Shown here: in pieces, positions 24,274 through 33,444 of the stretch | Numbering within the stretch: position 1 is the stretch's first letter | How the letters are laid out: every line of letters starts with the position of its first letter | DNA from: JAIBJN01 sp963842305 | GTDB taxonomy: Bacteria; Actinomycetota; Thermoleophilia; Gaiellales; Gaiellaceae | Assembly (NCBI GenBank): GCA_963842305.1 | Contig: CAWJFW010000002.1 | Location: 868,001 to 932,000, forward strand | Length of the DNA stretch: 64,000 nucleotides | Reading direction: 5' to 3' | Notes under the pieces: generated by a model | The model's input: only the letters and a program-made list of their open reading frames with translations | The model's database searches: none | What the model was told of the DNA's origin: nothing | Made by a program: the position numbers and the translations under genes

Positions 24274-25752
24274 ATGTCCGAGCGTTCGCTGCCGGAGATT
24301 CGGCTTCTCCACGCGGGTGAGCTTCCCGTCTTGTGGGCGGACGCTCCACCTCCGCATACCGTTCAGCTGCTGTTTCGCGTTGGTCGCGCGGACGAGACTC
24401 TGGCGAGCGGCGGGATCACGCATTTCGTGGAGCACCTGGCGATGCCGGCCGAGCCGCCGGCGCTCGAATGCAACGCCTTCGTCTCCTACCTCCTGACCGG
24501 CTTTTGGGCGCGAGGTGAGATATCCGAGGTGACCGAGTTCTTACAAGGCGTCGCCGGACGGCTTTGCGATCTCCCGCTCGGGCGCATGGAAGTCGAACGC
24601 AAGATTCTTCTCGCCGAGGAAGACCTCGGTTTCGGGCCAGAGCAGTACCTTGCGAAATGGCGGTTCGGGGCGGTCGGCTTCGGGCTGTCGAGCTTCCCGC
24701 AACTCGGCCTGAAACGACTTACCGATGCAATGGTCCGCGACTGGGCACGACTCCGGTTCACGTCGAGCAACGCAGTGCTTCTGTGGTGTGGGCCCTTCGT
24801 CGATCCCGGGCTCGACCTGGCCGATGGCCCGCCGCATGCGATTCCGGAGCCATGGCCCGCGCCCGGGCTGAAGACCCCCGCGTTCCTGAACGCGTCTGCG
24901 GACGCGGTGACCGCGGGTCTGCTGTTGCCGCGGACGTCGGAAAGCGAGCTCGTCACCGAGGTCTTGCGGTCGCGCATCGCTCGTCGCTTGCGCTTCGAGT
25001 CCGGTCTCGTGTACGGAGTCGACGTCGTGAGTGGTCCGCTGAGCGACGAGTTGGCCGGCACGACCATTTGCGCACCCTGCAGAGTCGACCTCGCAGAGCG
25101 CGTCCGGGACGGCTTGCTGGCTGCTCTCGACGCGCTGGCGACCGAGGGTCCGACGGCCGACGAGCTCGCAGTCGCGCTCCAGGTGCTCCGAACGAACGAA
25201 TCAGACCCGGCGCTCGTACCGAACCTCCTTTTCCGGCAGGCGTTCGAGCATCTCATCGGGCGTCGCTCGCAACCGTTGTCCGATTCGCTCGCCCTGCTCG
25301 AAGCAACGAGTCCCGAGAGGGTCGCAGAGATCTTGTCCGAGGCGCTCGAGACCGCCCTGCTCGTTCTGCCGGATGGCCTCGAGCCGGGCGACTCTCGCTT
25401 CGGCCCGCGACTCGAGGCATTCCCCCGCGAGCGGCCGGTGGCTGGACAGGAGTTCCAGCGCCGGGGAGCGTGGCGAGGCGGGGCGCGGAAGGAACTGCTG
25501 ATCGTCGGTCGGAACGGCGTCTCGCACACCATGCCGGGCGCCGACACGTTCACTGTCCGCTGGGAGACGTGTGCGGCCGTGGGCACCTGGAAGGACGGGA
25601 CTCGCGTTCTCTGGAGCGAGAGCGGCTTTGTGATCTGCGTCTGGCCGCAGCTCTGGCGAAAGGGCGAGAAGGCGACCGGGCTCATCGACGAGCACGTGCC
25701 GTCGGACATGGTGATCGACATGGGCGATGACCCACGCCCGTTGCCCTCCTAG
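24274..25752 (+). CDS. M16-family (insulinase-like) zinc peptidase homologue
   Basis: A 492-aa protein. Near residue 50 it has GGITHFVEHLAMPA, the inverted zinc motif HxxEH. The downstream Glu sits in EVERKILLAEEDLG about 60-70 residues later. Its C-terminal half has RLRFESGLVYGVDV, the Arg/Tyr pair of the M16 C-domain. It therefore keeps the residues for activity, though sequence around them is divergent and an extra region of about 80 aa (from about 405) follows. It may process peptides. It ends 4 bp before ftcD, so cotranscription is likely; a metabolic link to histidine breakdown is not evident. Confidence 0.6.
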   Translation: MSERSLPEIRLLHAGELPVLWADAPPPHTVQLLFRVGRADETLASGGITHFVEHLAMPAEPPALECNAFVSYLLTGFWARGEISEVTEFLQGVAGRLCDLPLGRMEVERKILLAEEDLGFGPEQYLAKWRFGAVGFGLSSFPQLGLKRLTDAMVRDWARLRFTSSNAVLLWCGPFVDPGLDLADGPPHAIPEPWPAPGLKTPAFLNASADAVTAGLLLPRTSESELVTEVLRSRIARRLRFESGLVYGVDVVSGPLSDELAGTTICAPCRVDLAERVRDGLLAALDALATEGPTADELAVALQVLRTNESDPALVPNLLFRQAFEHLIGRRSQPLSDSLALLEATSPERVAEILSEALETALLVLPDGLEPGDSRFGPRLEAFPRERPVAGQEFQRRGAWRGGARKELLIVGRNGVSHTMPGADTFTVRWETCAAVGTWKDGTRVLWSESGFVICVWPQLWRKGEKATGLIDEHVPSDMVIDMGDDPRPLPS

Positions 25753-25756
25753 GCTA

Positions 25757-26644
25757 ATGATGCTGCCGCTCGAGTCGGTCCCTAACATCTCGGACGGGCG
25801 CGACGAGTCGACGCTCGAGGCGCTCCGCGATGCCTTCTCGTCGCCGGCGCGGCTCCTGGACGTCCACGTCGACTGGGATCACCATCGCTCGGTCTTCACG
25901 CTGGTCGGGAGCGGGGAGGAGCTGGTCGAGACGCTGCTTCGCGGGATCGCGGCCGCCGTCGAGCGGATCGACCTGCGCGAGCACGAGGGCGCGCATCCAC
26001 GCATCGGAGCTGCCGACGTCGTCCCGCTCGTCCCGCTCGAGCCGGCCGCCGAGGAGGGCGCGCGGGACGCCGCGTCCGCGCTCGCCGACCGAGTAGGAAC
26101 CGAGCTGGGGCTCCCCGTGTTCTTCTACGGCCGCCTGACCGAGGACCGCCGGGAGCCCGCCTTCTTCCGCCGGGGCGGCCCGGAAGAGCTCCAACGACGG
26201 ATCGACGCGGGCGAACTGCGGCCCGACCGCGGGCCAGACCGACTCCATCCCACCGCGGGCGGCGTGCTCGTAGGCGTTCGCAGCCCCCTCGTCGCGTTCA
26301 ACGTGAATCTCCGCTCGGACGACGTCGATGCGGCCCGCGAGATCGCCGGCCTCGTGCGCGAGCGGGACGGCGGCTTTCCCGGCGTGCGCGCGCTCGGGCT
26401 CGACCTGCCCCGGGCCGGCCTGGTGCAGGTCAGCATGAACGTGACCGACTGGCAGGCTGCCCGCCTGCACGAGATCGTCGGGCGCATCGTCGCCGAGGCG
26501 GAGGCGCGCGGCATCGAGCTCGCCGGGTCCGAGCTGGTGGGGCTCATGCCCGCGGGGCCCGCGGTCGAGGCCGCCGGCCAGCTGCTCCGGATCGACGGCT
26601 TCGATCCTTCGCACGTTCTGGAGCTTCGCCTGCTCGAGTCGTAG
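25757..26644 (+). CDS. ftcD: Glutamate formimidoyltransferase
   Basis: A 295-aa protein homologous to the formiminotransferase half of FTCD. It transfers the formimino group of N-formimino-L-glutamate to tetrahydrofolate, the last step of this histidine route. Visible motifs are ESVPNISDGRDESTLEAL at the N-terminus, DWDHHRSVFTLVG (catalytic His region) and GAHPRIGAADVVPLVPL, followed by NLRSDDVDAAREIA. It lacks the cyclodeaminase domain, so that activity must come from a separate gene. Two ATGs (25757 and 25760) are possible starts. It is the first hut-related gene in the cluster. Confidence 0.88.
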   Translation: MMLPLESVPNISDGRDESTLEALRDAFSSPARLLDVHVDWDHHRSVFTLVGSGEELVETLLRGIAAAVERIDLREHEGAHPRIGAADVVPLVPLEPAAEEGARDAASALADRVGTELGLPVFFYGRLTEDRREPAFFRRGGPEELQRRIDAGELRPDRGPDRLHPTAGGVLVGVRSPLVAFNVNLRSDDVDAAREIAGLVRERDGGFPGVRALGLDLPRAGLVQVSMNVTDWQAARLHEIVGRIVAEAEARGIELAGSELVGLMPAGPAVEAAGQLLRIDGFDPSHVLELRLLES

Positions 26645-26656
26645 AGTGCACGGGGC

Positions 26657-27082
26657 ATGGGCGTCCTCCCGGATACCGCGAGGGCCGTGCTCGAATCCGA
26701 CGCGCTGGCCCACCTCGTCACGCTCAACCCGGACGGCAGTCCGCAGGTCTCGATCGTCTGGGTCGGACTGGACGGAGACGACATCGTCTCGGCGCACCTG
26801 GGCGAGCGGCAGAAGCTCCGGAACGTCCGCAGGGATCCGCGGGTGGCGATCTCCCTCGAGACGGGCGAGACCAACGCTCTCGGGCTCCGCGAGTACCTGG
26901 TCGTCCACGGGAACGCGACCGTGGAGGAAGGCGGAGCGCCGGAGCTCCTCCAGCTCCTCGCGCACACGTACCTCGGGCCGGACGTGACCTTCCCGGCGAT
27001 GCCGGACCCACCGCCCGGATTCCGTCTGCGAATCACGGCGGAGCGCGTGGGCGGAATCGGCCCCTGGACCGACTCCGGCTAG
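26657..27082 (+). CDS. PPOX-class (F420- or FMN-dependent) flavin protein
   Basis: A 141-aa split-barrel protein. It has HLVTLNPDGSPQVSIVWVGL (first strands), SAHLGERQKLRNVRRDPRVA (phosphate-binding region) and EYLVVHGNATVEEGGAPELL, in the order of the PPOX/F420-dependent reductases of actinobacteria. The N-terminus is slightly short. It lies between ftcD and hutH, 12 bp after ftcD, so it is likely cotranscribed. Any role in histidine catabolism is unproven. Confidence 0.8.
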   Translation: MGVLPDTARAVLESDALAHLVTLNPDGSPQVSIVWVGLDGDDIVSAHLGERQKLRNVRRDPRVAISLETGETNALGLREYLVVHGNATVEEGGAPELLQLLAHTYLGPDVTFPAMPDPPPGFRLRITAERVGGIGPWTDSG

Positions 27083-27145
27083 CGGCCCTCGGCCCGCTTG
27101 CCCGGGGCCTGTGCCTGCCGCGCCCCGCTCACTAGACTTGGCGCG

Positions 27146-28693
27146 ATGGCGCTCAGGACCGCAGTGTCCCTGACAGGTGACGACCTGACGCTTGCGGACG
27201 TCTGGGCGGTGGCGGTCGAAGAGGTGGACGCCGAGCTCGCCGAGGAGGGGCGGGAGAAGCTCCGGGCGGCCCGCGAGCTCGTGGATCGCATCACGAGATC
27301 CGGCTCGGGCGAGCACACGTACGGGATCAACACTGGCTTCGGGCGCTTCGTCTCGAAGACCATCCCCGGGGAGCTCGCGAACGAGCTGCAGCTACGCCTG
27401 CTGAGGAGCCACGCGTGCGGCGTCGGCGATCCCTACCCGCGCGAGATCGTCAGGGCGGCGATGCTCCTCCGCGCGAACACGCTCGCCAAGGGCTATTCGG
27501 GCGCGCGGCCGGAGACCGTCGAGCTGCTCCTGGAATGTCTCAACCGCGGAGTCACGCCCGTCGTTCCGAGCCGGGGGTCCGTCGGCGCGTCGGGCGACCT
27601 CGCGCCGCTGGCCCATCTCGCCCTTCCGCTCGTCGGCGAGGGAACGGCGTGGATCGACGGCGAGGAGCTGTCCGGCGCCGAGGCGCTTGCCCGCGCCGGC
27701 CTCGAGCCGGTCGAGCTGCAGGCGAAGGAGGGCCTCTCGCTCATCAACGGGACGCAGTTCATGTCCGCTGCAGGGTCGCTCGCCCTGGTGCGCGGCCACC
27801 GGCTCGCCCAGGCGGCGGACGTCGCCTGCGCCCTCTCGCTCGAGGCTTTGCAGGGCTCACGTGCAAGCTTTCTCGCGGAGATCCACGAGTTGCGGCCGCT
27901 CGAGGGGCAGCGCGCCGCGGCTGCGAACATCCACCGCCTGCTCGAGGGCTCGGCGATCCTGGAGGCACACCGCTGGTGCGACAAGGTGCAGGACGCGTAC
28001 TCGCTTCGCTGCGCGCCGCAGGTGCACGGAGCGAGTCGGGATCTCCTCGCGTACGCGAAGGCGACGGTCGCCATCGAGCTCAACGCGGCCACCGACAATC
28101 CGCTCGTCTTCGTGGAGCTCGACGAGCTCATCTCGAACGGGAACTTCCACGGCCAGCCGCTCGCCTTCGCGCTGGACGCGACTGCGATGGCGCTGGCCGA
28201 GTTCGCGTCCATCTCCGAGCGCAGGGTCGAACGGCTCACGAACCCGTCGCTCTCGGACGGGCTGCCCGCGTTCCTCACGCATGACGGCGGACTGAACTCG
28301 GGGTTCATGATCCCGCAGTACGTTGCCGCGGCCCTCGTGAGCGAGAACAAGGTCCTCTGCCACCCTGCGGGCGTCGATTCGATCCCGACGAGCGCGGGCC
28401 AGGAAGACCACGTCTCCATGGGGAACGTCGCCGGCCTCAAGTGCTTGCAGGTGCTCGCGAATGCGGAAGCGGCCCTGGCGATCGAGCTGCTCGCAGGGGC
28501 GCAGGGGATCGAGTTCCTCGCACCGCTCGAGCCCGGAGCCGGCGTGCGCGCAGCGCATGACTTCGTGCGCTCGCTCTCACCAACCGTGATCGAGGACCGC
28601 CCGCTGTCGGGCGACATCGAGGCGCTGGCCGCCGCGATCCGGAGCGGCGGGCTCATCGCGGCCGTCGAGCAGGAAATCGGAGCCCTCGAATGA
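27146..28693 (+). CDS. hutH: Histidine ammonia-lyase
   Basis: A 515-aa enzyme that removes ammonia from L-histidine to give urocanate. The MIO cofactor triad Ala-Ser-Gly lies in GSVGASGDLAPLAHLAL near residue 148. Other family motifs are YGINTGFGRF, NGTQFMSA and NPLVF. Length matches the family (about 510 aa). I chose the ATG at 27146 because it gives a normal N-terminus. The stop overlaps the hutU start (ATGA). Confidence 0.95.
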   Translation: MALRTAVSLTGDDLTLADVWAVAVEEVDAELAEEGREKLRAARELVDRITRSGSGEHTYGINTGFGRFVSKTIPGELANELQLRLLRSHACGVGDPYPREIVRAAMLLRANTLAKGYSGARPETVELLLECLNRGVTPVVPSRGSVGASGDLAPLAHLALPLVGEGTAWIDGEELSGAEALARAGLEPVELQAKEGLSLINGTQFMSAAGSLALVRGHRLAQAADVACALSLEALQGSRASFLAEIHELRPLEGQRAAAANIHRLLEGSAILEAHRWCDKVQDAYSLRCAPQVHGASRDLLAYAKATVAIELNAATDNPLVFVELDELISNGNFHGQPLAFALDATAMALAEFASISERRVERLTNPSLSDGLPAFLTHDGGLNSGFMIPQYVAAALVSENKVLCHPAGVDSIPTSAGQEDHVSMGNVAGLKCLQVLANAEAALAIELLAGAQGIEFLAPLEPGAGVRAAHDFVRSLSPTVIEDRPLSGDIEALAAAIRSGGLIAAVEQEIGALE

Positions 28694-30393
28694 GCGGGGT
28701 CGTCACGCCCGAGGCGCGGGTCGAGGAGTTGTGCGGCGACCTCGGATCCATTCGCGCTCCCCGCGGGACGACGCTCAACGCCCGGTCGTGGCAGACGGAG
28801 GCTCCTCTCCGGATGCTGCTCAACAACCTCGACGCAGAGGTGGCGGAGCACCCCGAGCAGCTGGTCGTCTACGGCGGCTCCGGGAAGGCGGCCCGCAACC
28901 ACGACGCGCTGAAGGCGATCGTTCGCTCCCTGCTCGAGCTGGACGCCGAGGAGACCCTCCTCGTCCAGAGCGGCAAGCCGGTGGGCATCTTCAAGACGCA
29001 CCGCGGTGCTCCGCGCGTGCTCATCGCGAACTCGCTGCTTGTGCCCCGCTGGGCAACCTGGGACGAGTTCCGAAGGCTCGAGGCGGAAGGCCTGACGATG
29101 TTCGGGCAGATGACCGCCGGGAGCTGGATCTACATCGGCACCCAGGGGATCCTCCAGGGGACGTACCAGACGTTCGCGGCCGCGGGTGAGATCCACTACG
29201 GCTCGTCCGACCTGAGCGGAAGGACGATCCTCACGGCCGGCCTCGGCGGGATGGGCGGCGCCCAGCCGCTCGCCGCCGCGATGACGGGCGCCGCGGTGCT
29301 CTGCGTCGAGGTCGATCCGACCCGGATAGAGCGACGGCTTGCGAGCCGCTACCTCGACGAGTCGACGGCGTCGCTCGACGAGGCGGTCGAGCGGGTGCAG
29401 GCGGCGGCGAATGAAGGGAAGGCGCTGTCCGTCGGCCTCCTGGCCAACGCCGCCGAGGTCGTCCCCGAGCTCGCCCGCCGCGGCATTCGCTTCGACTTCG
29501 TGACCGACCAGACCGCAGCGCACGACCCCTTGAACGGTTACGTGCCCGTCGGTCTGTCCGTCGACGCGGCGGCCGAGCTGCGCCGCGGGGATCCCGACGA
29601 ATACCTTCGACGCGCCTCCGAGTCGATCGCCGCCCACGTGCGCGGGATGCTCGAGTTCGCCAGGGCCGGCAGCCATGTCTTCGACTACGGCAACAACCTG
29701 CGGGGCGAGGCGGAGGAGGCGGGAGTGGAGGACGCGTTCGCGTACCCCGGCTTCGTCCCCGCCTACATCCGTCCGCTCTTCTGCCGTGGCGTCGGCCCGT
29801 TCCGCTGGGCGGTGCTGTCGGGAGACCCGGAGGACATCACGGCGATCGACGGTGCTCTGCGTGACCTGTTCCCGGACGACCGGCTCCTCCAGCGGTGGCT
29901 CGAGCTCGCGCCCGAGCGCGTCGCGTTCCAGGGGCTCCCCGCGCGGATCTGCTGGCTCGGGTACGGGGATCGTGCGAAAGCCGGCCTCGCGATCAACGAC
30001 CTCGTGCGGAGCGGAGCAGTCTCGGCACCGGTCGTCATCGGCCGCGACCACCTCGACTCCGGGTCGGTTGCCTCTCCCTACCGGGAGACCGAAGCGATGC
30101 GTGACGGCTCCGACGCCATCGCCGACTGGCCGATCCTCAACGCCTTGCTCAACACAGCGGCCGGGGCGACGTGGGTCAGCGTCCACCACGGCGGCGGCGT
30201 CGGGATCGGCAACTCCATCCACGCCGGGATGGTGGTCGTCGCTGACGGAACGGACGACGCAGCCGAGCGCCTCGAGCGCGTTCTGACGACGGATCCGGGC
30301 ACGGGCGTCATGCGCCACGCGGACGCCGGGTACGAGGAGGCCCTCGATGCCGCCCGCGTGCACGACCTCCGCCTGCCCGGTCGCGAAGGCTGA
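28690..30393 (+). CDS. hutU: Urocanate hydratase
   Basis: A 567-aa enzyme that hydrates urocanate to imidazolonepropionate using a tightly bound NAD+. Typical segments are RAPRGTTLNARSWQTEAPLR at the N-terminus, YGGSGKAARNHDALKAIV, TAGSWIYIGTQGILQGTYQT and the NAD-binding ILTAGLGGMGGAQPLAA. The C-terminal VSVHHGGGVGIGNSIHAGMV is also conserved. Full length. It overlaps hutH by 4 bp and precedes hutI by 8 bp. Confidence 0.95.
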   Translation: MSGVVTPEARVEELCGDLGSIRAPRGTTLNARSWQTEAPLRMLLNNLDAEVAEHPEQLVVYGGSGKAARNHDALKAIVRSLLELDAEETLLVQSGKPVGIFKTHRGAPRVLIANSLLVPRWATWDEFRRLEAEGLTMFGQMTAGSWIYIGTQGILQGTYQTFAAAGEIHYGSSDLSGRTILTAGLGGMGGAQPLAAAMTGAAVLCVEVDPTRIERRLASRYLDESTASLDEAVERVQAAANEGKALSVGLLANAAEVVPELARRGIRFDFVTDQTAAHDPLNGYVPVGLSVDAAAELRRGDPDEYLRRASESIAAHVRGMLEFARAGSHVFDYGNNLRGEAEEAGVEDAFAYPGFVPAYIRPLFCRGVGPFRWAVLSGDPEDITAIDGALRDLFPDDRLLQRWLELAPERVAFQGLPARICWLGYGDRAKAGLAINDLVRSGAVSAPVVIGRDHLDSGSVASPYRETEAMRDGSDAIADWPILNALLNTAAGATWVSVHHGGGVGIGNSIHAGMVVVADGTDDAAERLERVLTTDPGTGVMRHADAGYEEALDAARVHDLRLPGREG

Positions 30394-30401
30394 CCGTCGC
30401 C

Positions 30402-31622
30402 ATGCCGGCGCTGCTGATCCGCGACCTCGCGCAGGTCGTCTCGCCCGGAGGGCCGGCGCCGCGTCGCGGAGCGGCGCTCGGGGAGGTTCGGATCGTCGAG
30501 GACGGCTACGTGCTCTGCGACGGGGGCCGGATCCTCGAGGTCGGCAGGATGAGCCGGCTCGACCGCGCGACCGTGCCCGACGAGGTCGTCGAGGTCGACG
30601 GACGCGGACGGGCAGCCGTTCCCGGGCTCGTGGACTGCCACACGCATGCCTGTTTCGCAGGCGACCGCGTCGCCGAGTTCGAGCTGCGCTCGCGCGGTGC
30701 GTCCTATGAAGAGCTCCACGCCGCCGGTGGAGGCATCCTCTCCACCGTGAGCGCGACTCGTTCGGCCGGGGAGGCCGCGCTCGCGGAGGCGACCGAGCGG
30801 CATCGGGGCTGGATGCTCGCGCATGGCACGACCACCTTCGAGGCGAAATCGGGCTACGGCCTCGATCTCGACACCGAGCTCGCTCAGCTTCGCGCGGTCG
30901 CACGCGCGGGAGGCATCCCGACGTATCTCGGCGCCCACGCGGTCCCACCCGAGTTCCCGGACGGTGACGCATACCTCGACTTCGCGCTCGCCGAGGTGCT
31001 GCCTGAGGCAGCCGCTCTCGCAGAGGCCGCCGACGTGTTCGTCGAGGAGGGGGCGTTCGACGCCGCCCAGGCGCGGCGCTACCTCACCGCGTGCCGCGAG
31101 GCCGGGCTGGCGCTTCGCCTCCATGCCGACCAGTTCAGCGAGGCGGGCGGGATCGAGGTTGCCGTCGAGCTCGGCGCGCGGAGCGTCGACCACCTGGAGA
31201 CAACCGGGGCAGACGGCGTTCGAGCGCTTGCGACGACGGATGTCGCCGCCGTGCTTCTGCCCGTCGCCGCCCTCACCTTGAGCCGGCCGATGCCGCCGGC
31301 CCGTGCTCTCGTCGAAGCCGGAGCGACCGTCGTTCTCGCCACCGACTTCAACCCCGGGAGCGCGTTCTGCGAGAGCCTTCCGGTCGTGATGAGCCTCGCC
31401 TGTACCCAGCTCGGGCTCGCGCCGGCGGAAGCCCTCGCCGCGTGCACCGTCAACGCCGCCCACGTGCTCGGCCGTGCCGATCGCATCGGTCGCCTCGAAC
31501 CCGGATTCGGCGCCGACCTCCTGCTGCTCGAGGCCTCCGACTGGCGCTACCTCGCCTACCATCTGGGCGGAGAGCACGTGGCTCTCGTGATCAAGGAGGG
31601 AGAGGTCGCATGGGAGCGCTGA
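30402..31622 (+). CDS. hutI: Imidazolonepropionase
   Basis: A 406-aa amidohydrolase that opens 4-imidazolone-5-propionate to N-formiminoglutamate, the substrate of the FtcD above. Metal ligands are visible: VDCHTHACF near residue 78, HADQFSEAGG (His-Gln context) and ATDFNPGSA with the Asp. Length fits (about 405 aa). No hutG is present in the window, so the formimino group probably goes to folate through FtcD. Confidence 0.93.
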   Translation: MPALLIRDLAQVVSPGGPAPRRGAALGEVRIVEDGYVLCDGGRILEVGRMSRLDRATVPDEVVEVDGRGRAAVPGLVDCHTHACFAGDRVAEFELRSRGASYEELHAAGGGILSTVSATRSAGEAALAEATERHRGWMLAHGTTTFEAKSGYGLDLDTELAQLRAVARAGGIPTYLGAHAVPPEFPDGDAYLDFALAEVLPEAAALAEAADVFVEEGAFDAAQARRYLTACREAGLALRLHADQFSEAGGIEVAVELGARSVDHLETTGADGVRALATTDVAAVLLPVAALTLSRPMPPARALVEAGATVVLATDFNPGSAFCESLPVVMSLACTQLGLAPAEALAACTVNAAHVLGRADRIGRLEPGFGADLLLLEASDWRYLAYHLGGEHVALVIKEGEVAWER

Positions 31623-31626
31623 GCCG

Positions 31627-31878
31627 GTGAGCTGGTGGATGCCACTGGCCTTCATCGCCGCCGCCCTGGTGGGCGTGGCGATCGCGCTGAGCCTGTTGGC
31701 GGGCCGCTCGGGGTCGAACTCGACCACAGAGCCCGCCGATGCACACGGCCACGGCGCGCCGCGGAAGTCGCGCTATCGCCAGGACAACGACCTCGTGTGG
31801 AATCCGGGCGCCTTTCTCGCGGCCGCCGCGCTGATCGGCACCGTGCTCCTCATCGCCGTGCTGATCGAGGTGGCGTAG
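31627..31878 (+). CDS. Small two-TM membrane protein
   Basis: An 83-aa protein from a GTG. TM1 is WWMPLAFIAAALVGVAIALS and TM2 is NPGAFLAAAALIGTVLLIAV near the C-terminus, with a polar, His-containing linker of about 30 residues. No family is recognised. It begins 4 bp after hutI and its stop overlaps the next gene's start, so the three are probably one transcript. Confidence 0.6.
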   Translation: MSWWMPLAFIAAALVGVAIALSLLAGRSGSNSTTEPADAHGHGAPRKSRYRQDNDLVWNPGAFLAAAALIGTVLLIAVLIEVA

Positions 31879-32294
31879 TGCCCAGCAAGAAGCAGCGGCG
31901 GCGCAGGGAGAAGCTCCAGCGCCACGAGTACGAGTACGTCCTCGAGACCGACGACGGCGAAGAAGAGGTGATCGAGAGCCCCCGGGCGGCCGAGGCCGCG
32001 GCACCGAAGAACGGCAAGCCGGCGAAGACGGCGGCGGGGCCGCTCGACCGGCATGGAAAGCCGATCCCGGAGCCGTCCATCGGCCGCGTGCTTCGCCGCA
32101 CGGCGATCTTCGTCCCGCTGATCGCCCTCTTCCTCTATGTGACGGTCGACAACATCACGATCCCGGGCCTGATCGTGAACATCCTCGTGCTTCTTGCCCT
32201 GTTCATGCCCTTCAGCTACCTGGTGGACATGGTCGTCTACCGCATGCTCTGGCGGCGGTACGAGAAGGACCGGGCCGCGAAGCGCGCCCGCTAG
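31878..32294 (+). CDS. Basic two-TM membrane protein
   Basis: A 138-aa protein from a GTG at 31878 that overlaps the previous stop by one base. The N-terminus is highly basic (SKKQRRRREKLQRHEYEYVL), the middle is acidic, and two TM helices follow (TAIFVPLIALFLYVTV and GLIVNILVLLALFMPFSYL). It ends in a basic tail. The arrangement suggests a cytoplasmic, possibly nucleic-acid- or ribosome-facing N-terminus anchored to the membrane. No named family. Confidence 0.6.
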   Translation: MPSKKQRRRREKLQRHEYEYVLETDDGEEEVIESPRAAEAAAPKNGKPAKTAAGPLDRHGKPIPEPSIGRVLRRTAIFVPLIALFLYVTVDNITIPGLIVNILVLLALFMPFSYLVDMVVYRMLWRRYEKDRAAKRAR

Positions 32295-32364
32295 GAGAGC
32301 TTGGCGGAACGTCGCTCGTCGCCCGACGGCACAGCCGTCTGTTTCGCGAAGCCCTCCTGGCCGT

Positions 32365-32715
32365 TCAGCCGACGGTCTGAGCCCGCTCCTGGCCGCGGTA
32401 GTGACCGGGCCCGGGCCAGGGAGCGAGCAGAAGGAGGAGCTTCACGCCCGACTCGGTGGCGACGGAGTGGCGCTCGTCCGGCTCGAAGCGCAACAGCGTC
32501 CCGGCAGGAGCCTCGACCGTCTCGCCGCCCGCGCGGAAGGTTGCGGAGCCCTCGACCACGACGATCCAGGCGTGCTCCTTGACCTGGTGATCACCGAGCT
32601 CCTGGCCCGGATCGAGCCCGAGCAGGACCGCCCGCGCCTCGTCTTCGCTCCGGAGGACGACCGGCGAGCGGCTTCCGCCCGGGGTCTCGATCTCGTCGAG
32701 CCTCCAGGTCTTCAT
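32365..32715 (-). CDS. Cupin-domain protein
   Basis: A 116-aa single-cupin protein. Cupin motif 1 is DHQVKEHAWIVVVEGSATF (the usual HxH is D/H-x-xxEH here). Motif 2 is PAGTLLRFEPDERHSVATES. One His ligand and the Glu remain. The start at 32715 gives a compact domain; the frame upstream is low in structure. Function is unknown, and small cupins may bind metals or sugars. Confidence 0.75.
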   Translation of the reverse strand: MKTWRLDEIETPGGSRSPVVLRSEDEARAVLLGLDPGQELGDHQVKEHAWIVVVEGSATFRAGGETVEAPAGTLLRFEPDERHSVATESGVKLLLLLAPWPGPGHYRGQERAQTVG

Positions 32716-32796
32716 GACGAGGCGCAGTCTAGTAGCCGCCGGAGCGGCGTGACAGCTGCGGAGCGGCCCCGGAAGCGACAGTAGACTCACCCTCCG

Positions 32797-33444
32797 ATGG
32801 CCCTCCAGGTCGAGCAGCTACCGCTGGGCGCCTACCAGTCCAATTGCTACGTCGTCCGCCGGCCGGGTGCGGCCGATGCGGTCGCCGTCGATCCCGGCTG
32901 GCCCGGGGAGACTGCGAGGATCATCGGCGCTCTCGCGGGGGCGCGCTGCGTCGGGATCCTCGTCACCCACGGCGACGTGGATCACATCGGCGGGGTCGCC
33001 GAGCTCGCCCAGACGACCGGCGCGCCCGTGCACATGTCGGCCGCCGAGCGGGAGTTGCTCGAGCGTCCCGGCGACGAGCTTACCCCCGGCCTTGCGATCA
33101 CGATTCCGCCGCACGTGCCCGAGGTCGTTCTGCGCGGCGACGAGGTGCTCCAACTTGGCGGGATCGAGTTCCAGACCTTGCGAGTTCCCGGCCACACGGC
33201 GGATCACCTCGCGTTCGCCGCTGAGGGCTGTCTCTTCTCCGGAGACGTCCTCTTCGCCGGCTCGATCGGGCGGTACGACCGACCCGGTGCCAGCTGGGAG
33301 GCGCTCCTCGACTCGATCCGCATGCTCGTGAAGACACTTCCGCCGGAGACGATCGTCTACCCCGGGCACGGTCCGTCGACCACGCTCGGGCGCGAGGTGG
33401 AGACGAACCCCTTCCTGGCTGAGCTTCGGACCTCCGCGCCGTGA
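32797..33444 (+). CDS. MBL-fold metallo-hydrolase (glyoxalase II-like)
   Basis: A 215-aa hydrolase. The zinc motif is VTHGDVDHIGGVAELA (HxxxDH, with Gly-Asp for the usual HxHxDH). Later ligands are VPGHTADHLAF, GDVLFAGSIGRYDRPGA and VYPGHGPSTTLGRE. The layout matches glyoxalase II-like or thioesterase-type MBL proteins often found beside hisS. The first His of HxHxDH is replaced by Gly (THGDVDH has H-G-D-x-D-H), so zinc coordination may be shifted. It overlaps hisS by 4 bp. Confidence 0.85.
   Translation: MALQVEQLPLGAYQSNCYVVRRPGAADAVAVDPGWPGETARIIGALAGARCVGILVTHGDVDHIGGVAELAQTTGAPVHMSAAERELLERPGDELTPGLAITIPPHVPEVVLRGDEVLQLGGIEFQTLRVPGHTADHLAFAAEGCLFSGDVLFAGSIGRYDRPGASWEALLDSIRMLVKTLPPETIVYPGHGPSTTLGREVETNPFLAELRTSAP

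Noticed and set aside
20627..24320. Two plus-strand frames of about 600 aa opposite the ABC genes
   Set aside because: They are rich in Asp, Glu and Arg with no domains. The ABC half-transporters on the minus strand have all their motifs.
27493..30972. 1159-codon minus-strand open frame
   Set aside because: It lies opposite hutH, hutU and hutI and is Arg/Pro-rich. The plus-strand genes are certain, so this is an antisense shadow of GC-rich codons.
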